From Mycobacterium sp. 1245805.9 (GTDB taxonomy: Bacteria; Actinomycetota; Actinomycetes; Mycobacteriales; Mycobacteriaceae), in contig NZ_LZKR01000169.1 in assembly GCF_001672915.1 (NCBI RefSeq), positions 1-51,795 of the forward strand: a DNA stretch of 51,795 nt, written 5' to 3'. The position numbers were made by a program, and so were the translations under genes. How positions within the stretch are numbered: position 1 is the stretch's first letter; each line of letters starts with the position of its first letter. The notes beneath the pieces were generated by a model that searched no databases, was not told the DNA's origin, and saw nothing but the letters and a program-made list of their open reading frames with translations. Positions 15,502 through 26,137 of this stretch are shown here, in pieces.

Positions 15502-17220
15502 TCAGCTGCCGTTTGCGCCGGCCGTGCCGTACAGGGTGCCGCCGGTGCCGCCCTTGCCGGGCGTGTGACCGTTCCCGCCGTTGCCGCCGTTGCCGATGTA
15601 CTGGGCGTTCCCGCCGTTACCGCCGAAGCTTGTCGGCCCCGTCGCCGACCCGCCGGCCCCGCCGTTGCCGACCAATCCGCCCCCGCCGCCATTACCGCCG
15701 TGGCCGTTGACACCGGCGGCCCCGCCGGCACCGCCGTCGCCGACCAGCCCGCCGCCGGCGCCGCCGTCGCCGCCGGTCCCACCAGGGGCTGCCGACGCGG
15801 CGCCGCCGGCGCCACCGGTTCCGAACCACCCGGCAGCGCCGCCGGCTCCGCCCTTCGAGGTGATTCCGGTGGCGGCCCCACCCGCGCCGCCGAGGCCGTC
15901 CACGCGCCCGCCGGCGCCGCCCTGGCCACCGTGGCCGAAGTTTCCGGATGCCGCACCGCCCGCGCCGCCGGTGCCGAACAGCCCGGCATTGCCGCCGGTC
16001 CCGCCGACTCCGTTAGACGATGCGGTGGCGGCCCCGCCCGCGCCGCCGGCGCCGTTCAGGAATCCGCCGCTGCCGCCGGTGCCCGACTGCCCGGCGGTAA
16101 GGCCGGTCCCGCCGCCGGGAAGGCCACCACCGATCCCGCCGGTCCCGCCCACGCCGAACAGTCCGGCGTTGCCACCGTTGCCGGCGGCGCCGCCGTTGGC
16201 GACGTTGAACGCGTTGGTGGCGCCGCCGTTGCCGCCGTCACCACCCGCGCCGTACAGCCACCCGCCGCGCCCGCCGGCCGCGCCCGCGCCGCCGACCCCG
16301 CCGTTGCCGCCGAGGTTGTTGTTGTTGCCCGGCAGGCCGGTCTGGTTGACCCCGCCGTCCGCGCCGGACCCGCCGAGGCCGCCGTTGCCGATCAACCCCG
16401 GCGCGCCACCGACACCGCCGCTGCCGCCGTTGCCGCCGTTCGCCGCCGTCGCACTTTGGAAGGCGTTGCCGCCGGCCCCGCCGTTCGCGCCCGCGCCGGG
16501 AGTCCCGCCGAAGAGCCCGGCTCCCCCGCCGGCGCCGCCGTTGCCGCCATTGCCGCCGCTGTCCCCGGCGAGCAAGCCGTTGGCGCCGGCCCCACCGGGC
16601 GCACCGGCCCCGCCGTTGCCGTACAGCCAGCCGCCGTGACCGCCGGCACCGCCATTCGTGCCGGCGACGGCGCCCGAGGCCGAACCCGGGCTGAAGCCGG
16701 CGCCGCCGGCCCCGCCGTTGCCGATCAATCCGGCCGAGCCGCCGTTGCCACCGGCCACGCCGGCGGTAGTGCTGGCGCCGCCGTTGCCGCCGTTGCCCAT
16801 CAGCCAGCCACCGGCCCCGCCCGCCTGCCCGGGGCCGCCGTTGGCGCCGTCGCCGATGAGGGGACGCCCGGTGAACGCCTGAAACGGAGCATTGATGGCG
16901 CCCAGCGCTTCCTGTTCGGCGGTCTGCAGCGGCGAAGCGTTCGCGGCCTCCGCCGCGGCGTACTGCGCCGCGCCGCCGCTCATGAGCTGCACGAACTGCC
17001 GGTGGAACGACGCCGCTTGGGCGCCGAACGCCTGATAGGCCTGCGCGTGCGCGCCGAACAGCGACGCGATGGCGGCCGACACCTCATCGGCGCCCGCGGC
17101 CAGCACGCTTGACGTCGGGGTCAGGGCCGCCGCGTTGGCGGAGCTGATCGTCGAGCCGATGTTCGCCAGGTCCGCGGCCGCGGCCTGGACGTACTCGGGC
17201 GCAGCGTACAAGTACGACAT
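15502..17220 (-). CDS. PE_PGRS family protein
   Basis: A 572-residue PE_PGRS protein. The PE domain begins MSYLYAAPEYVQAAAADLAN and ends near residue 105 with the YxxxE signal (YAAAEAAN). The linker QTAEQEALGAINAPFQAFTGRPLIGDG, typical of the family, precedes a long Gly-Gly-Asn/Ala repeat region to the C-terminus. ATG at 17220 sits after a GGAGGTT ribosome-binding site; in-frame codons upstream to 17235 are not PE-like. It lies upstream of the PE gene on the same strand (132-base gap) and just downstream of the tuf terminator. Such proteins are exported by ESX systems and often surface-exposed; a specific role is not known. Confidence 0.93.
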   Translation of the reverse strand: MSYLYAAPEYVQAAAADLANIGSTISSANAAALTPTSSVLAAGADEVSAAIASLFGAHAQAYQAFGAQAASFHRQFVQLMSGGAAQYAAAEAANASPLQTAEQEALGAINAPFQAFTGRPLIGDGANGGPGQAGGAGGWLMGNGGNGGASTTAGVAGGNGGSAGLIGNGGAGGAGFSPGSASGAVAGTNGGAGGHGGWLYGNGGAGAPGGAGANGLLAGDSGGNGGNGGAGGGAGLFGGTPGAGANGGAGGNAFQSATAANGGNGGSGGVGGAPGLIGNGGLGGSGADGGVNQTGLPGNNNNLGGNGGVGGAGAAGGRGGWLYGAGGDGGNGGATNAFNVANGGAAGNGGNAGLFGVGGTGGIGGGLPGGGTGLTAGQSGTGGSGGFLNGAGGAGGAATASSNGVGGTGGNAGLFGTGGAGGAASGNFGHGGQGGAGGRVDGLGGAGGAATGITSKGGAGGAAGWFGTGGAGGAASAAPGGTGGDGGAGGGLVGDGGAGGAAGVNGHGGNGGGGGLVGNGGAGGSATGPTSFGGNGGNAQYIGNGGNGGNGHTPGKGGTGGTLYGTAGANGS

Positions 17221-17366
17221 CACAACCTCCGGCACAGTTCGGTGGCCGCCTCATGCACGGCTCCCCGAAAACTGGGTCATTACGGGGCAGATCGTATCCG
17301 CGGCCGGGGCCTTGCGCAGAGCAATTTCGCCGGCTTCGTCCGAACTGAAAACGGCCGAAAATGCAC

Positions 17367-17400
17367 GAAGCCCGGACCGCCGATAGGCAGCCCGGGCTTC
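17367..17400 (-). terminator. tuf operon terminator hairpin
   Basis: Perfect 9-base arms GAAGCCCGG (17367-17375) and CCGGGCTTC (17392-17400) flank a 16-base loop, starting 14 bases after the tuf stop. The following minus-strand sequence has only a short ATTTT tract, as is common for mycobacterial hairpin terminators. Confidence 0.7.
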
Positions 17401-17413
17401 GCGCGAGCGAGAA

Positions 17414-18604
<1,191 letters not shown>

Positions 18605-18718
18605 TGTTATGTCCTCCGACTTGTTGGTGCTTTGTTAAGCAGTGTTGATTTTCTGGGTTTCGGCCGCGGTGTTAACCGGGCCAGCTTACTCGTGCGTGCT
18701 AAAGCCGATTGCTCGACC

Positions 18719-20824
<2,106 letters not shown>

Positions 20825-20926
20825 AGAAGTCTTCCCACTCTTTCGATTGCTTGGTTAGCGGTTGTTGTCGCCCCGGCCACTCTGCCGAATGTCGCCGCCT
20901 CCGCGGCTGCGCGCGCGGTGCGCGCT

Positions 20927-21397
20927 CTACCAGCGATAGTGCGCGAAGGCGCGGTTGGCCTCGGCCATCTTGTGGGTGTCCTCACGCCGCTTGACGGAGG
21001 CCCCGAGGCCGTTGCTGGCGTCCAGGAGTTCGTTCGCCAGCCGCTCGATCATGGTCTTCTCCCGGCGTTGCCGCGAGAAGCTGACAAGCCAGCGCAGCGC
21101 CAGGGTGGTGGACCGGTCGGGGCGCACCTCGACGGGCACCTGATAGGTCGCACCACCGACGCGGCGGCTGCGCACCTCCAGGGCGGGCTTGACGTTGTCG
21201 AGAGCACGCTTAAGCGTGATCACCGGGTCGGTGCCGGTCTTTTCCCGGGCTTGTTCGAGCGCTCCATAAACAATGCGTTCGGCGAGGGATTTCTTCCCCT
21301 TGAGCAGAACTTTGTTGACCAGCTGGGTGACCAGCTGCGACCCGTAGACCGGGTCGTTGACCAACGGACGCTTGGGCGCGGGCCCCTTGCGCGGCAT
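20927..21397 (-). CDS. rpsG: 30S ribosomal protein S7
   Basis: S7 (156 residues) nucleates assembly of the 30S head by binding the 3' domain of 16S rRNA. The sequence starts MPRKGPAPKRP and shows the conserved VYGSQLVTQLVNKVLLKGKK and RRVGGATYQVPVEVRP blocks. Its ATG overlaps the last base of the rpsL stop, and AAGGAG inside the rpsL tail serves as ribosome-binding site, so the two are translationally coupled. Confidence 0.99.
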   Translation of the reverse strand: MPRKGPAPKRPLVNDPVYGSQLVTQLVNKVLLKGKKSLAERIVYGALEQAREKTGTDPVITLKRALDNVKPALEVRSRRVGGATYQVPVEVRPDRSTTLALRWLVSFSRQRREKTMIERLANELLDASNGLGASVKRREDTHKMAEANRAFAHYRW

Positions 21398-21771
21398 CAG
21401 CTCTTCTCCTTCTTGGCGCCGTAGCGGCTACGAGCCTGCTTGCGGTTCTTGACGCCCTGGGTGTCGAGCGAACCGCGGATTATCTTGTACCGGACACCCG
21501 GCAGGTCCTTAACCCGGCCACCACGCACCAGCACCATGGAGTGCTCCTGCAGGTTGTGGCCCTCGCCGGGGATGTATGCCGTGACCTCGACCTGACTCGT
21601 CAGCTTGACGCGCGCGACCTTCCGAAGCGCCGAGTTCGGCTTCTTCGGGGTGGTGGTGTACACGCGGGTGCATACGCCACGGCGCTGCGGGCTGCCCTTC
21701 AGAGCCGCGGTCTTGACCTTTCCGATCTTGTCCCGACGACCCTTGCGGACCAGCTGCTGAATGGTTGGCAT
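21397..21771 (-). CDS. rpsL: 30S ribosomal protein S12
   Basis: S12 (124 residues) sits at the decoding centre. It includes TTPKKPNSALRKVARVKL and RGGRVKDLPGVRYK. Lys43 and Lys88, the usual streptomycin-resistance sites in mycobacteria, are both the wild-type lysine, so no S12-mediated resistance is predicted. It is the first gene of the str operon, with an AGGAGG ribosome-binding site and a promoter about 215-245 bases upstream. Confidence 0.99.
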   Translation of the reverse strand: MPTIQQLVRKGRRDKIGKVKTAALKGSPQRRGVCTRVYTTTPKKPNSALRKVARVKLTSQVEVTAYIPGEGHNLQEHSMVLVRGGRVKDLPGVRYKIIRGSLDTQGVKNRKQARSRYGAKKEKS

Positions 21772-21987
21772 CTAGGAGGCTTTCTGTGTTGAAGTGTGCG
21801 TTCTGGCTCGGCTGTTAAGTCTGTGTACTGCAGTTTTGCCCCGTCGCGGACTAGCTCTCGTACCCCGCGGCCGGGTGTGTCGCAAGCGCTCAGCACGGAG
21901 TTCGATCCGATGCGTCGTGGACATGCGAATTAGCCCGGCATCCGCTTCCTTACGTCAGGCGCCGTAAGCCGCCAGGCACGAGCTACC

Positions 21988-22017
21988 ACAATACCTGCCG
22001 CCGGTCTCGCAGGTCAA
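21988..22017 (-). promoter_or_regulatory. rpsL operon promoter
   Basis: On the minus strand TTGACC (22017-22012), an 18-base spacer and TATTGT (21993-21988) form a good sigma-A type promoter. It leaves a leader of about 210 bases before rpsL. The same TATTGT -10 occurs at the rpoB and rplJ promoters in this window. Confidence 0.65.
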
Positions 22018-22033
22018 AGCGGCGATCATCCGA

Positions 22034-22687
22034 CTAACCGGGTGAGGCCCGCTGGTGCGCGGAGCGCCTTTCCAGCGCCTCCAAACCCCGGGCCAGCCGC
22101 AACACCATGTCGGAGAACAGCGCGTCGGTGTCGATGTCGTCCATGACCCCGGTCATTTCCAGCAACACGAAGCCGTGCATCGCGGACCAGAACTCCAGCG
22201 CGGCGTGGAAGGCCTCGACACCGTCCAGCCCATAGGACGCCAGCACCGCGAGCACCGGCGCCGCCGCGCCCCTGGTGGCCGTCGCGTACTCGGGGTCGTC
22301 GCCGCCCAGCGGCATCCGGGTGAAGGCGGAGTACCGGCCGGGGTGGTGATGCGCGTAGCTGCGGTAGGCGGCGGCCATGACGAGCACCGCGTCGTCGCGG
22401 GCGCGCCCCTCGCCGACCCGGTTCAGCATCGTGATGATGTCGTCGATGACCCGGATCCGCACGGCGCGGCGCAGGTCCTCCAGGCTGTCCACGTGGTTGT
22501 ACAGCGACGGCCCCTTGGTGCCCAGCTGCGTGGCCAGCGCGTTGATGGTCAGCGAGTCCCAGCCCTCCCGGTCCAGGAAGGCCAGTGCGCCGTCGACGAT
22601 GCCGTCGCGGCTCAGTTTCGCCGGGCGCGAGCCCGACTTCCCGGCGCGCTGGCGCCCAGCCGCCGACGGCGGTTCCGGAGCTGCCAT
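22034..22687 (-). CDS. TetR family transcriptional regulator
   Basis: A 217-residue TetR regulator. After a basic N-terminal extension the DNA-binding domain runs DGIVDGALAFLDREGWDSLT then LATQLGTKGPSLYNHVDSLE (residues 27-75), followed by the helical C-terminal domain (FHAALEFWSAMHGFVLLEM). It diverges from a pair of DUF3060 genes, and a palindrome centred at 22728 lies between them. Self-repression and control of the DUF3060 pair are likely. ATG at 22687 has GAAGGGCG upstream. M. tuberculosis Rv0681 occupies this place as I recall. The ligand is unknown. Confidence 0.88.
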   Translation of the reverse strand: MAAPEPPSAAGRQRAGKSGSRPAKLSRDGIVDGALAFLDREGWDSLTINALATQLGTKGPSLYNHVDSLEDLRRAVRIRVIDDIITMLNRVGEGRARDDAVLVMAAAYRSYAHHHPGRYSAFTRMPLGGDDPEYATATRGAAAPVLAVLASYGLDGVEAFHAALEFWSAMHGFVLLEMTGVMDDIDTDALFSDMVLRLARGLEALERRSAHQRASPG

Positions 22688-22716
22688 GCGATCGCCCTTC
22701 GATTGATCCCGGGTGG

Positions 22717-22739
22717 GTTAACTAATGACTCTAGTTGAC
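22717..22739. promoter_or_regulatory. Palindromic operator candidate for the divergent TetR
   Basis: Arms GTTAACTA (22717-22724) and TAGTTGAC (22732-22739) are inverted repeats matching at 7 of 8 positions, separated by 7 bases. The site overlaps the -35 of the plus-strand promoter and a TAGAGT -10-like element for the minus-strand tetR, the expected arrangement for a TetR repressor controlling both directions. Confidence 0.6.
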
Positions 22740-22762
22740 GAAGGCCGGGAAAATCGTAGGCT
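22735..22762 (+). promoter_or_regulatory. Promoter for the DUF3060 gene pair
   Basis: TTGACG (22735-22740), a 16-base spacer and TAGGCT (22757-22762) lie about 40 bases upstream of the GTG start at 22802. The -35 falls inside the palindromic operator. Confidence 0.5.
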
Positions 22763-22801
22763 CATTCGAGCGGATTCACCCGTGTTCAAAGGGGGCGTGC
22801 A

Positions 22802-23179
22802 GTGAACTGGACAACCGTCGCGGGGCCCCTGGTCACCTGCGCCGTCGTAGTCGCCGCGACGCCCGCCCCGGCGGCGCCGGCCGCGCACGCCAAGAACGGC
22901 GACACGCACATCACCGGACAGGGCGTCGACCAGACGCTGGACTGCAACGACGCCACCCTGATCGTCAACGGCACCGGCAACACCGTCAACGCCAAGGGAA
23001 ACTGCTGGGCTGTCACGGTCATGGGGTCGGGCAACACCGTCATCGCGGACTCGGTCACCCACGACATCACCGTGTACGGCTACGACGAGACCGTCTTTTA
23101 TCACGGCGGCGCACCGATCCTGTGGGACCGCGGACGCGAACTGGGCATGACCAACCGGCTCCAGCAGGTGCCGGGCTGA
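22802..23179 (+). CDS. Secreted DUF3060 protein
   Basis: A 125-residue protein with a signal peptide (hydrophobic core VAGPLVTCAVVVAAT, cleavage likely after the Ala-rich PAAHA). The mature part is the DUF3060 fold: regular short beta-strand repeats of the type LIVNGTGNTVNAKGNCWAV and VMGSGNTVIA, suggesting a small beta-helix. The start is GTG at 22802 with AAGGGGG upstream. Function is unknown. It is followed 33 bases later by a related lipoprotein, likely in one transcript under the TetR. Confidence 0.85.
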   Translation: MNWTTVAGPLVTCAVVVAATPAPAAPAAHAKNGDTHITGQGVDQTLDCNDATLIVNGTGNTVNAKGNCWAVTVMGSGNTVIADSVTHDITVYGYDETVFYHGGAPILWDRGRELGMTNRLQQVPG

Positions 23180-23212
23180 GGCACGGCACCACTCAAGGGG
23201 AATCGAGGATCA

Positions 23213-23692
23213 ATGCGCGACCACATCACCGACCGCTCGTCCAGGCTGGCCGCGCTCGCCCTGGCGCCGGCGGCCGCGGCCCTGGTCCTGGCGGGCTGCA
23301 GCTCGACGGCCAACCCGCCCGGCGGCGTCACGACGACGACGAAGAGCACCGCGACCACGACGAGCGGCGCGGCGGCGCCGACCGGTTCGAGCGGGGCGAG
23401 CACCACCGCGTCGATCGAGATCGGGAACTCGCTGAACTACGGGTCGATGGGCACCACGGCCACGCTTGATTGCGCCAACGGCAAGACGCTCAACGTCGGC
23501 GGCTCCAACAACACGCTGACCGTCACCGGCACCTGCGCGACGGTGACCATCGGCGGTGCCAACAACAAGATCACCATCGACAAGGTCGACACGCGCATCA
23601 GCGTGGTGGGGTTGAACAACACCATCACCTACAAGGACGGTGAACCGAAGGTCGACAACCTCGGCTCGGGCAACACGATCAGCAAGGGCTAG
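23213..23692 (+). CDS. DUF3060 lipoprotein
   Basis: A 159-residue predicted lipoprotein. The lipobox LVLAGC places the lipidated Cys at residue 29. A Thr/Ser/Ala-rich linker (TTTTKSTATTTSGAAAP) precedes a DUF3060 domain with GGSNNTLTVTGTC, GGANNKITIDKV and GLNNTITYKDG repeats. It is a paralogue of the upstream gene, and the pair probably acts at the cell envelope. It ends 9 bases from the convergent enoyl-CoA hydratase gene. Confidence 0.87.
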   Translation: MRDHITDRSSRLAALALAPAAAALVLAGCSSTANPPGGVTTTTKSTATTTSGAAAPTGSSGASTTASIEIGNSLNYGSMGTTATLDCANGKTLNVGGSNNTLTVTGTCATVTIGGANNKITIDKVDTRISVVGLNNTITYKDGEPKVDNLGSGNTISKG

Positions 23693-23701
23693 GGCCGCAG
23701 G

Positions 23702-24469
23702 CTAATTCGCCGCCGCGCCGTGCCGCCCGGCCCCCGCGGCGAACCTCCCCGCGCCTTCCGCGGCCTCCGCGGCGACCCGGGAGATGCTGGCGAATTCGAA
23801 ATCGATCGCCTCCGATTCCGGCCTGCCCCACTGCGCCAGCGCCGAGAGCCGATCCGAGCGCAGGCACTGCTGCGGCAGGGCCGCGAGCTCTGCCGCCAGT
23901 TCCTCGGCGGCTTGGCGCGCTTGGCCTTTGGGCACGACGCGGTTGGCCAGCCCCATCGCCAGCGCCTCGTCGGCACGGACGCCGCGGCCGGTGAGGATCA
24001 TGTCCATGGCGCGGCTCTGCCCGATGAGCCGGGGCAGCCGCACGGTGCCGCCGTCGATCAGCGGGACCCCCCAGCGCCGGCAGAACACGCCGAACACGGC
24101 GTCCTCCTCGGCGACCCGCAGGTCGCACCACAGGGCCAGCTCCAGGCCGCCGGCGACGGCGTAGCCGCTCACGGCGGCGATCACCGGCTTGGACAGCACC
24201 ATCCGCGTCGGCCCCATCGGCCCGGGACCGGTGCGGTGCACCTCGTTGGCGTCGGGCGTGCCGAATGACTTCAAATCGGCTCCGGCGCAAAAGGTTCCGC
24301 CATCGCCCCACAGCACAGCCACCGATGCGGCGTCGTCGCGGTCGAACTCCTCGAACGCCGCGTAGAGCGCGGTCGCGGTGGGGCCGTTCACGGCGTTGCG
24401 CGCCCCCGGCCGATCGAGGATCACCGTGGTCACCGGACCGTTTCGCTCGACACGCACCGGGTCGCTCAT
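23702..24469 (-). CDS. echA5: Enoyl-CoA hydratase/isomerase family protein (EchA5-like)
   Basis: A 255-residue crotonase-fold protein for acyl-CoA metabolism. The oxyanion-hole segments GTFCAGADLKSF (near residue 60) and GYAVAGGLELALWCDLR (near 105) are present, followed by WGVPLIDGGTVRLPRLIG. I cannot confirm the two catalytic glutamates of true hydratases, so the exact reaction is open. ATG at 24469 has AGGAGG upstream and overlaps the stop of the PaaX-type regulator (ATGA). It is the last gene of the fadE8 operon. The symbol is by analogy with Rv0675. Confidence 0.85.
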   Translation of the reverse strand: MSDPVRVERNGPVTTVILDRPGARNAVNGPTATALYAAFEEFDRDDAASVAVLWGDGGTFCAGADLKSFGTPDANEVHRTGPGPMGPTRMVLSKPVIAAVSGYAVAGGLELALWCDLRVAEEDAVFGVFCRRWGVPLIDGGTVRLPRLIGQSRAMDMILTGRGVRADEALAMGLANRVVPKGQARQAAEELAAELAALPQQCLRSDRLSALAQWGRPESEAIDFEFASISRVAAEAAEGAGRFAAGAGRHGAAAN

Positions 24470-25188
24470 GTCGCCTCCTGGAGTTGGATGGGTTCGCGTC
24501 GTTTTAGCAGCTCGGCGGCGAAGTCGTGGTACGCCGCGCGCAGCCGGTCCCCCGGCCAGTCGGACGGTAACAGTTCGTCGGGCAGCACCGGGTCGGTGAG
24601 CAGGTGCCGCACCGTCGCCGCGGCCACCGTGAAGCGGCCGGGAATGTCCGGCGCGGCGGCCATCTCGTCGAGCAGCCGGCGGCCGGTTTGCGCCCAGCCG
24701 GGCAGATCCCACAGCCGGGCGGCCAACTCGGCGGGGGCGTCATCGCGGGCCGTCAGCGTCCGCACCCGGGAGTCGAGCTCCGGGCCCAAATCCGGATCCA
24801 GGTTATCCGGCCGCATCCAGACGCCTTCGCGAAGTTCGCCAAAGCGCTTGTCGTGCAAGGAGGTTCGCAGGGCCGCGCGGGTGCGCGCGTCGTTGCCGAC
24901 GCTGGTCACGATGAGAACGATCCATTGTCCGCGCCAGGCCCGCGTCCGCGGGTCGATGGCGTCGTCCTGCCGCCGTTGGCGGGCCAGCAGTCGATCGGAG
25001 AGCCGGTAGCCGTCGGCGGAGCGGATCAGGTCGCCCGCGCCCACCATGCGGGTCAGCGCCACCCGCAACGTCGTTTCCTTGATGCCGAAATCGTTTGTCA
25101 GCCTGATCAAGTCGCCGGCCGTGGCCCAGGCGGGGTGTGCGCCGAGCAGCACGCTGAGCACCACCGACCGCGCGGTCATGTTCGGCAT
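24466..25188 (-). CDS. PaaX family transcriptional regulator
   Basis: A 240-residue PaaX-type regulator; the family typically represses phenylacetate or related acyl-CoA catabolic genes and responds to the CoA thioester. The N-terminal winged helix reads SVVLSVLLGAHPAWATAGDLIRLTNDFGIKETTLRVALTRMVGAGDLI in segments (about residues 8-55). The PaaX central domain has RAWRGQWIVLIVTS and the C-terminal part WDLPGWAQTGRRLLDEM. It starts two bases after the echA4 stop and overlaps the following hydratase gene, so the regulator is embedded in the operon it probably controls. Confidence 0.87.
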   Translation of the reverse strand: MPNMTARSVVLSVLLGAHPAWATAGDLIRLTNDFGIKETTLRVALTRMVGAGDLIRSADGYRLSDRLLARQRRQDDAIDPRTRAWRGQWIVLIVTSVGNDARTRAALRTSLHDKRFGELREGVWMRPDNLDPDLGPELDSRVRTLTARDDAPAELAARLWDLPGWAQTGRRLLDEMAAAPDIPGRFTVAAATVRHLLTDPVLPDELLPSDWPGDRLRAAYHDFAAELLKRREPIQLQEAT

Positions 25189-25190
25189 GG

Positions 25191-26129
25191 CTACACCTGC
25201 GACGCCCGGCGGCCGTGGTCACCGAAGGGCTCGTCGCGGTGCCGAACCGCCTCCCGGAAGCCGTGCTCGACCGCGTCGGCCACGAAGGCGTGCCCCTCCG
25301 GGGTGTGCCGGGCGACGCCGTCGAACACGGTGCTGACCATCCTGCTGGTGGCCACACCCTGTTGCAGCAGAGCCGAATTGAGCGCGAGCTTGACCATGAT
25401 CAGCTGGTTGACCGGCACGGCGGCGATCCGTTCGACCAGCCGCTCCGTCCGCTCGTCGAGGTCCTTCGGGTCGGGCGCCTCCACCGCCAGGCCCCACTCG
25501 GCGGCCTGCGCTCCGGTGATGCAATCCCCGGTAAGCAGCAGGCGTTTCGCGCGCTGGTCGCCGAGCCGGTGGGCCCACAGCCCGGCGGCCGGGACGCCCC
25601 ACACCCGCGTCGGCGGGTAGCCGATCTTGGCGTCGGCGGCGGCGATGACCTGGTCGGCGTGCAGCGCGATGTCGGTGCCGCCGGCCACGCAGTAGCCGTG
25701 GATCTTGACCACCGTCGGCTTGTCGGCGTGCATCAGGCTGGAAAACCCGCGCACGAAGCGGCTCATCATCTGGTAGTCGATCATCGGGTCCCACGGCTGA
25801 TTCGGCAGGTGGTTGGCGCCTTGGGTTTTCCCGTCCAGCACCGTGCCCGCATACGCGCCGGTCCCCCCGGCCGACCCGGTGCCATCGGCGTAGGCGGACA
25901 GGTCGAAGCCCGCGCAGAAGCCCTCGCCGCGCCCCGACACGAGGATGACGTGCACGCCCGGGTCGAGGTCGGCGCGCTCCACCAGCGCCGAGAGCTCCAG
26001 CGGGGTGTCCGCGACGATCGCGTTGCCCTTCTCCGGCCGGTTGAAGGTGATGCGCGCAACCCGATCGGTGACCTCGTAGGTCATGGTCTTCAGGTTGTCG
26101 AAGTCCACCGGCCTGATGGCGTGAGACAT
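25191..26129 (-). CDS. echA4: Enoyl-CoA hydratase/isomerase family protein EchA4-like
   Basis: A 312-residue crotonase-superfamily protein, longer than typical hydratases. The oxyanion-hole blocks are GEGFCAGFDLSAYAD (near residue 70) and GYCVAGGTDIALHAD (near 140). The catalytic region reads VWGVPAAGLWAHRLG, without an obvious active-site glutamate, so hydration is not certain. ATG at 26129 is 8 bases after the fadE8 stop, and the length matches the 312 residues I recall for Rv0673. It probably works with FadE8 in beta-oxidation of an unidentified acyl-CoA. Confidence 0.88.
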   Translation of the reverse strand: MSHAIRPVDFDNLKTMTYEVTDRVARITFNRPEKGNAIVADTPLELSALVERADLDPGVHVILVSGRGEGFCAGFDLSAYADGTGSAGGTGAYAGTVLDGKTQGANHLPNQPWDPMIDYQMMSRFVRGFSSLMHADKPTVVKIHGYCVAGGTDIALHADQVIAAADAKIGYPPTRVWGVPAAGLWAHRLGDQRAKRLLLTGDCITGAQAAEWGLAVEAPDPKDLDERTERLVERIAAVPVNQLIMVKLALNSALLQQGVATSRMVSTVFDGVARHTPEGHAFVADAVEHGFREAVRHRDEPFGDHGRRASQV

Positions 26130-26137
26130 CTTGTGGC

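Noticed and set aside
15502..17220. Many short GGC-rich repeats that could be taken for a repeat array or CRISPR
   Set aside because: They are in-frame PGRS codons of one protein. No regular spacer structure exists, and no CRISPR array or cas gene was seen anywhere in the window.
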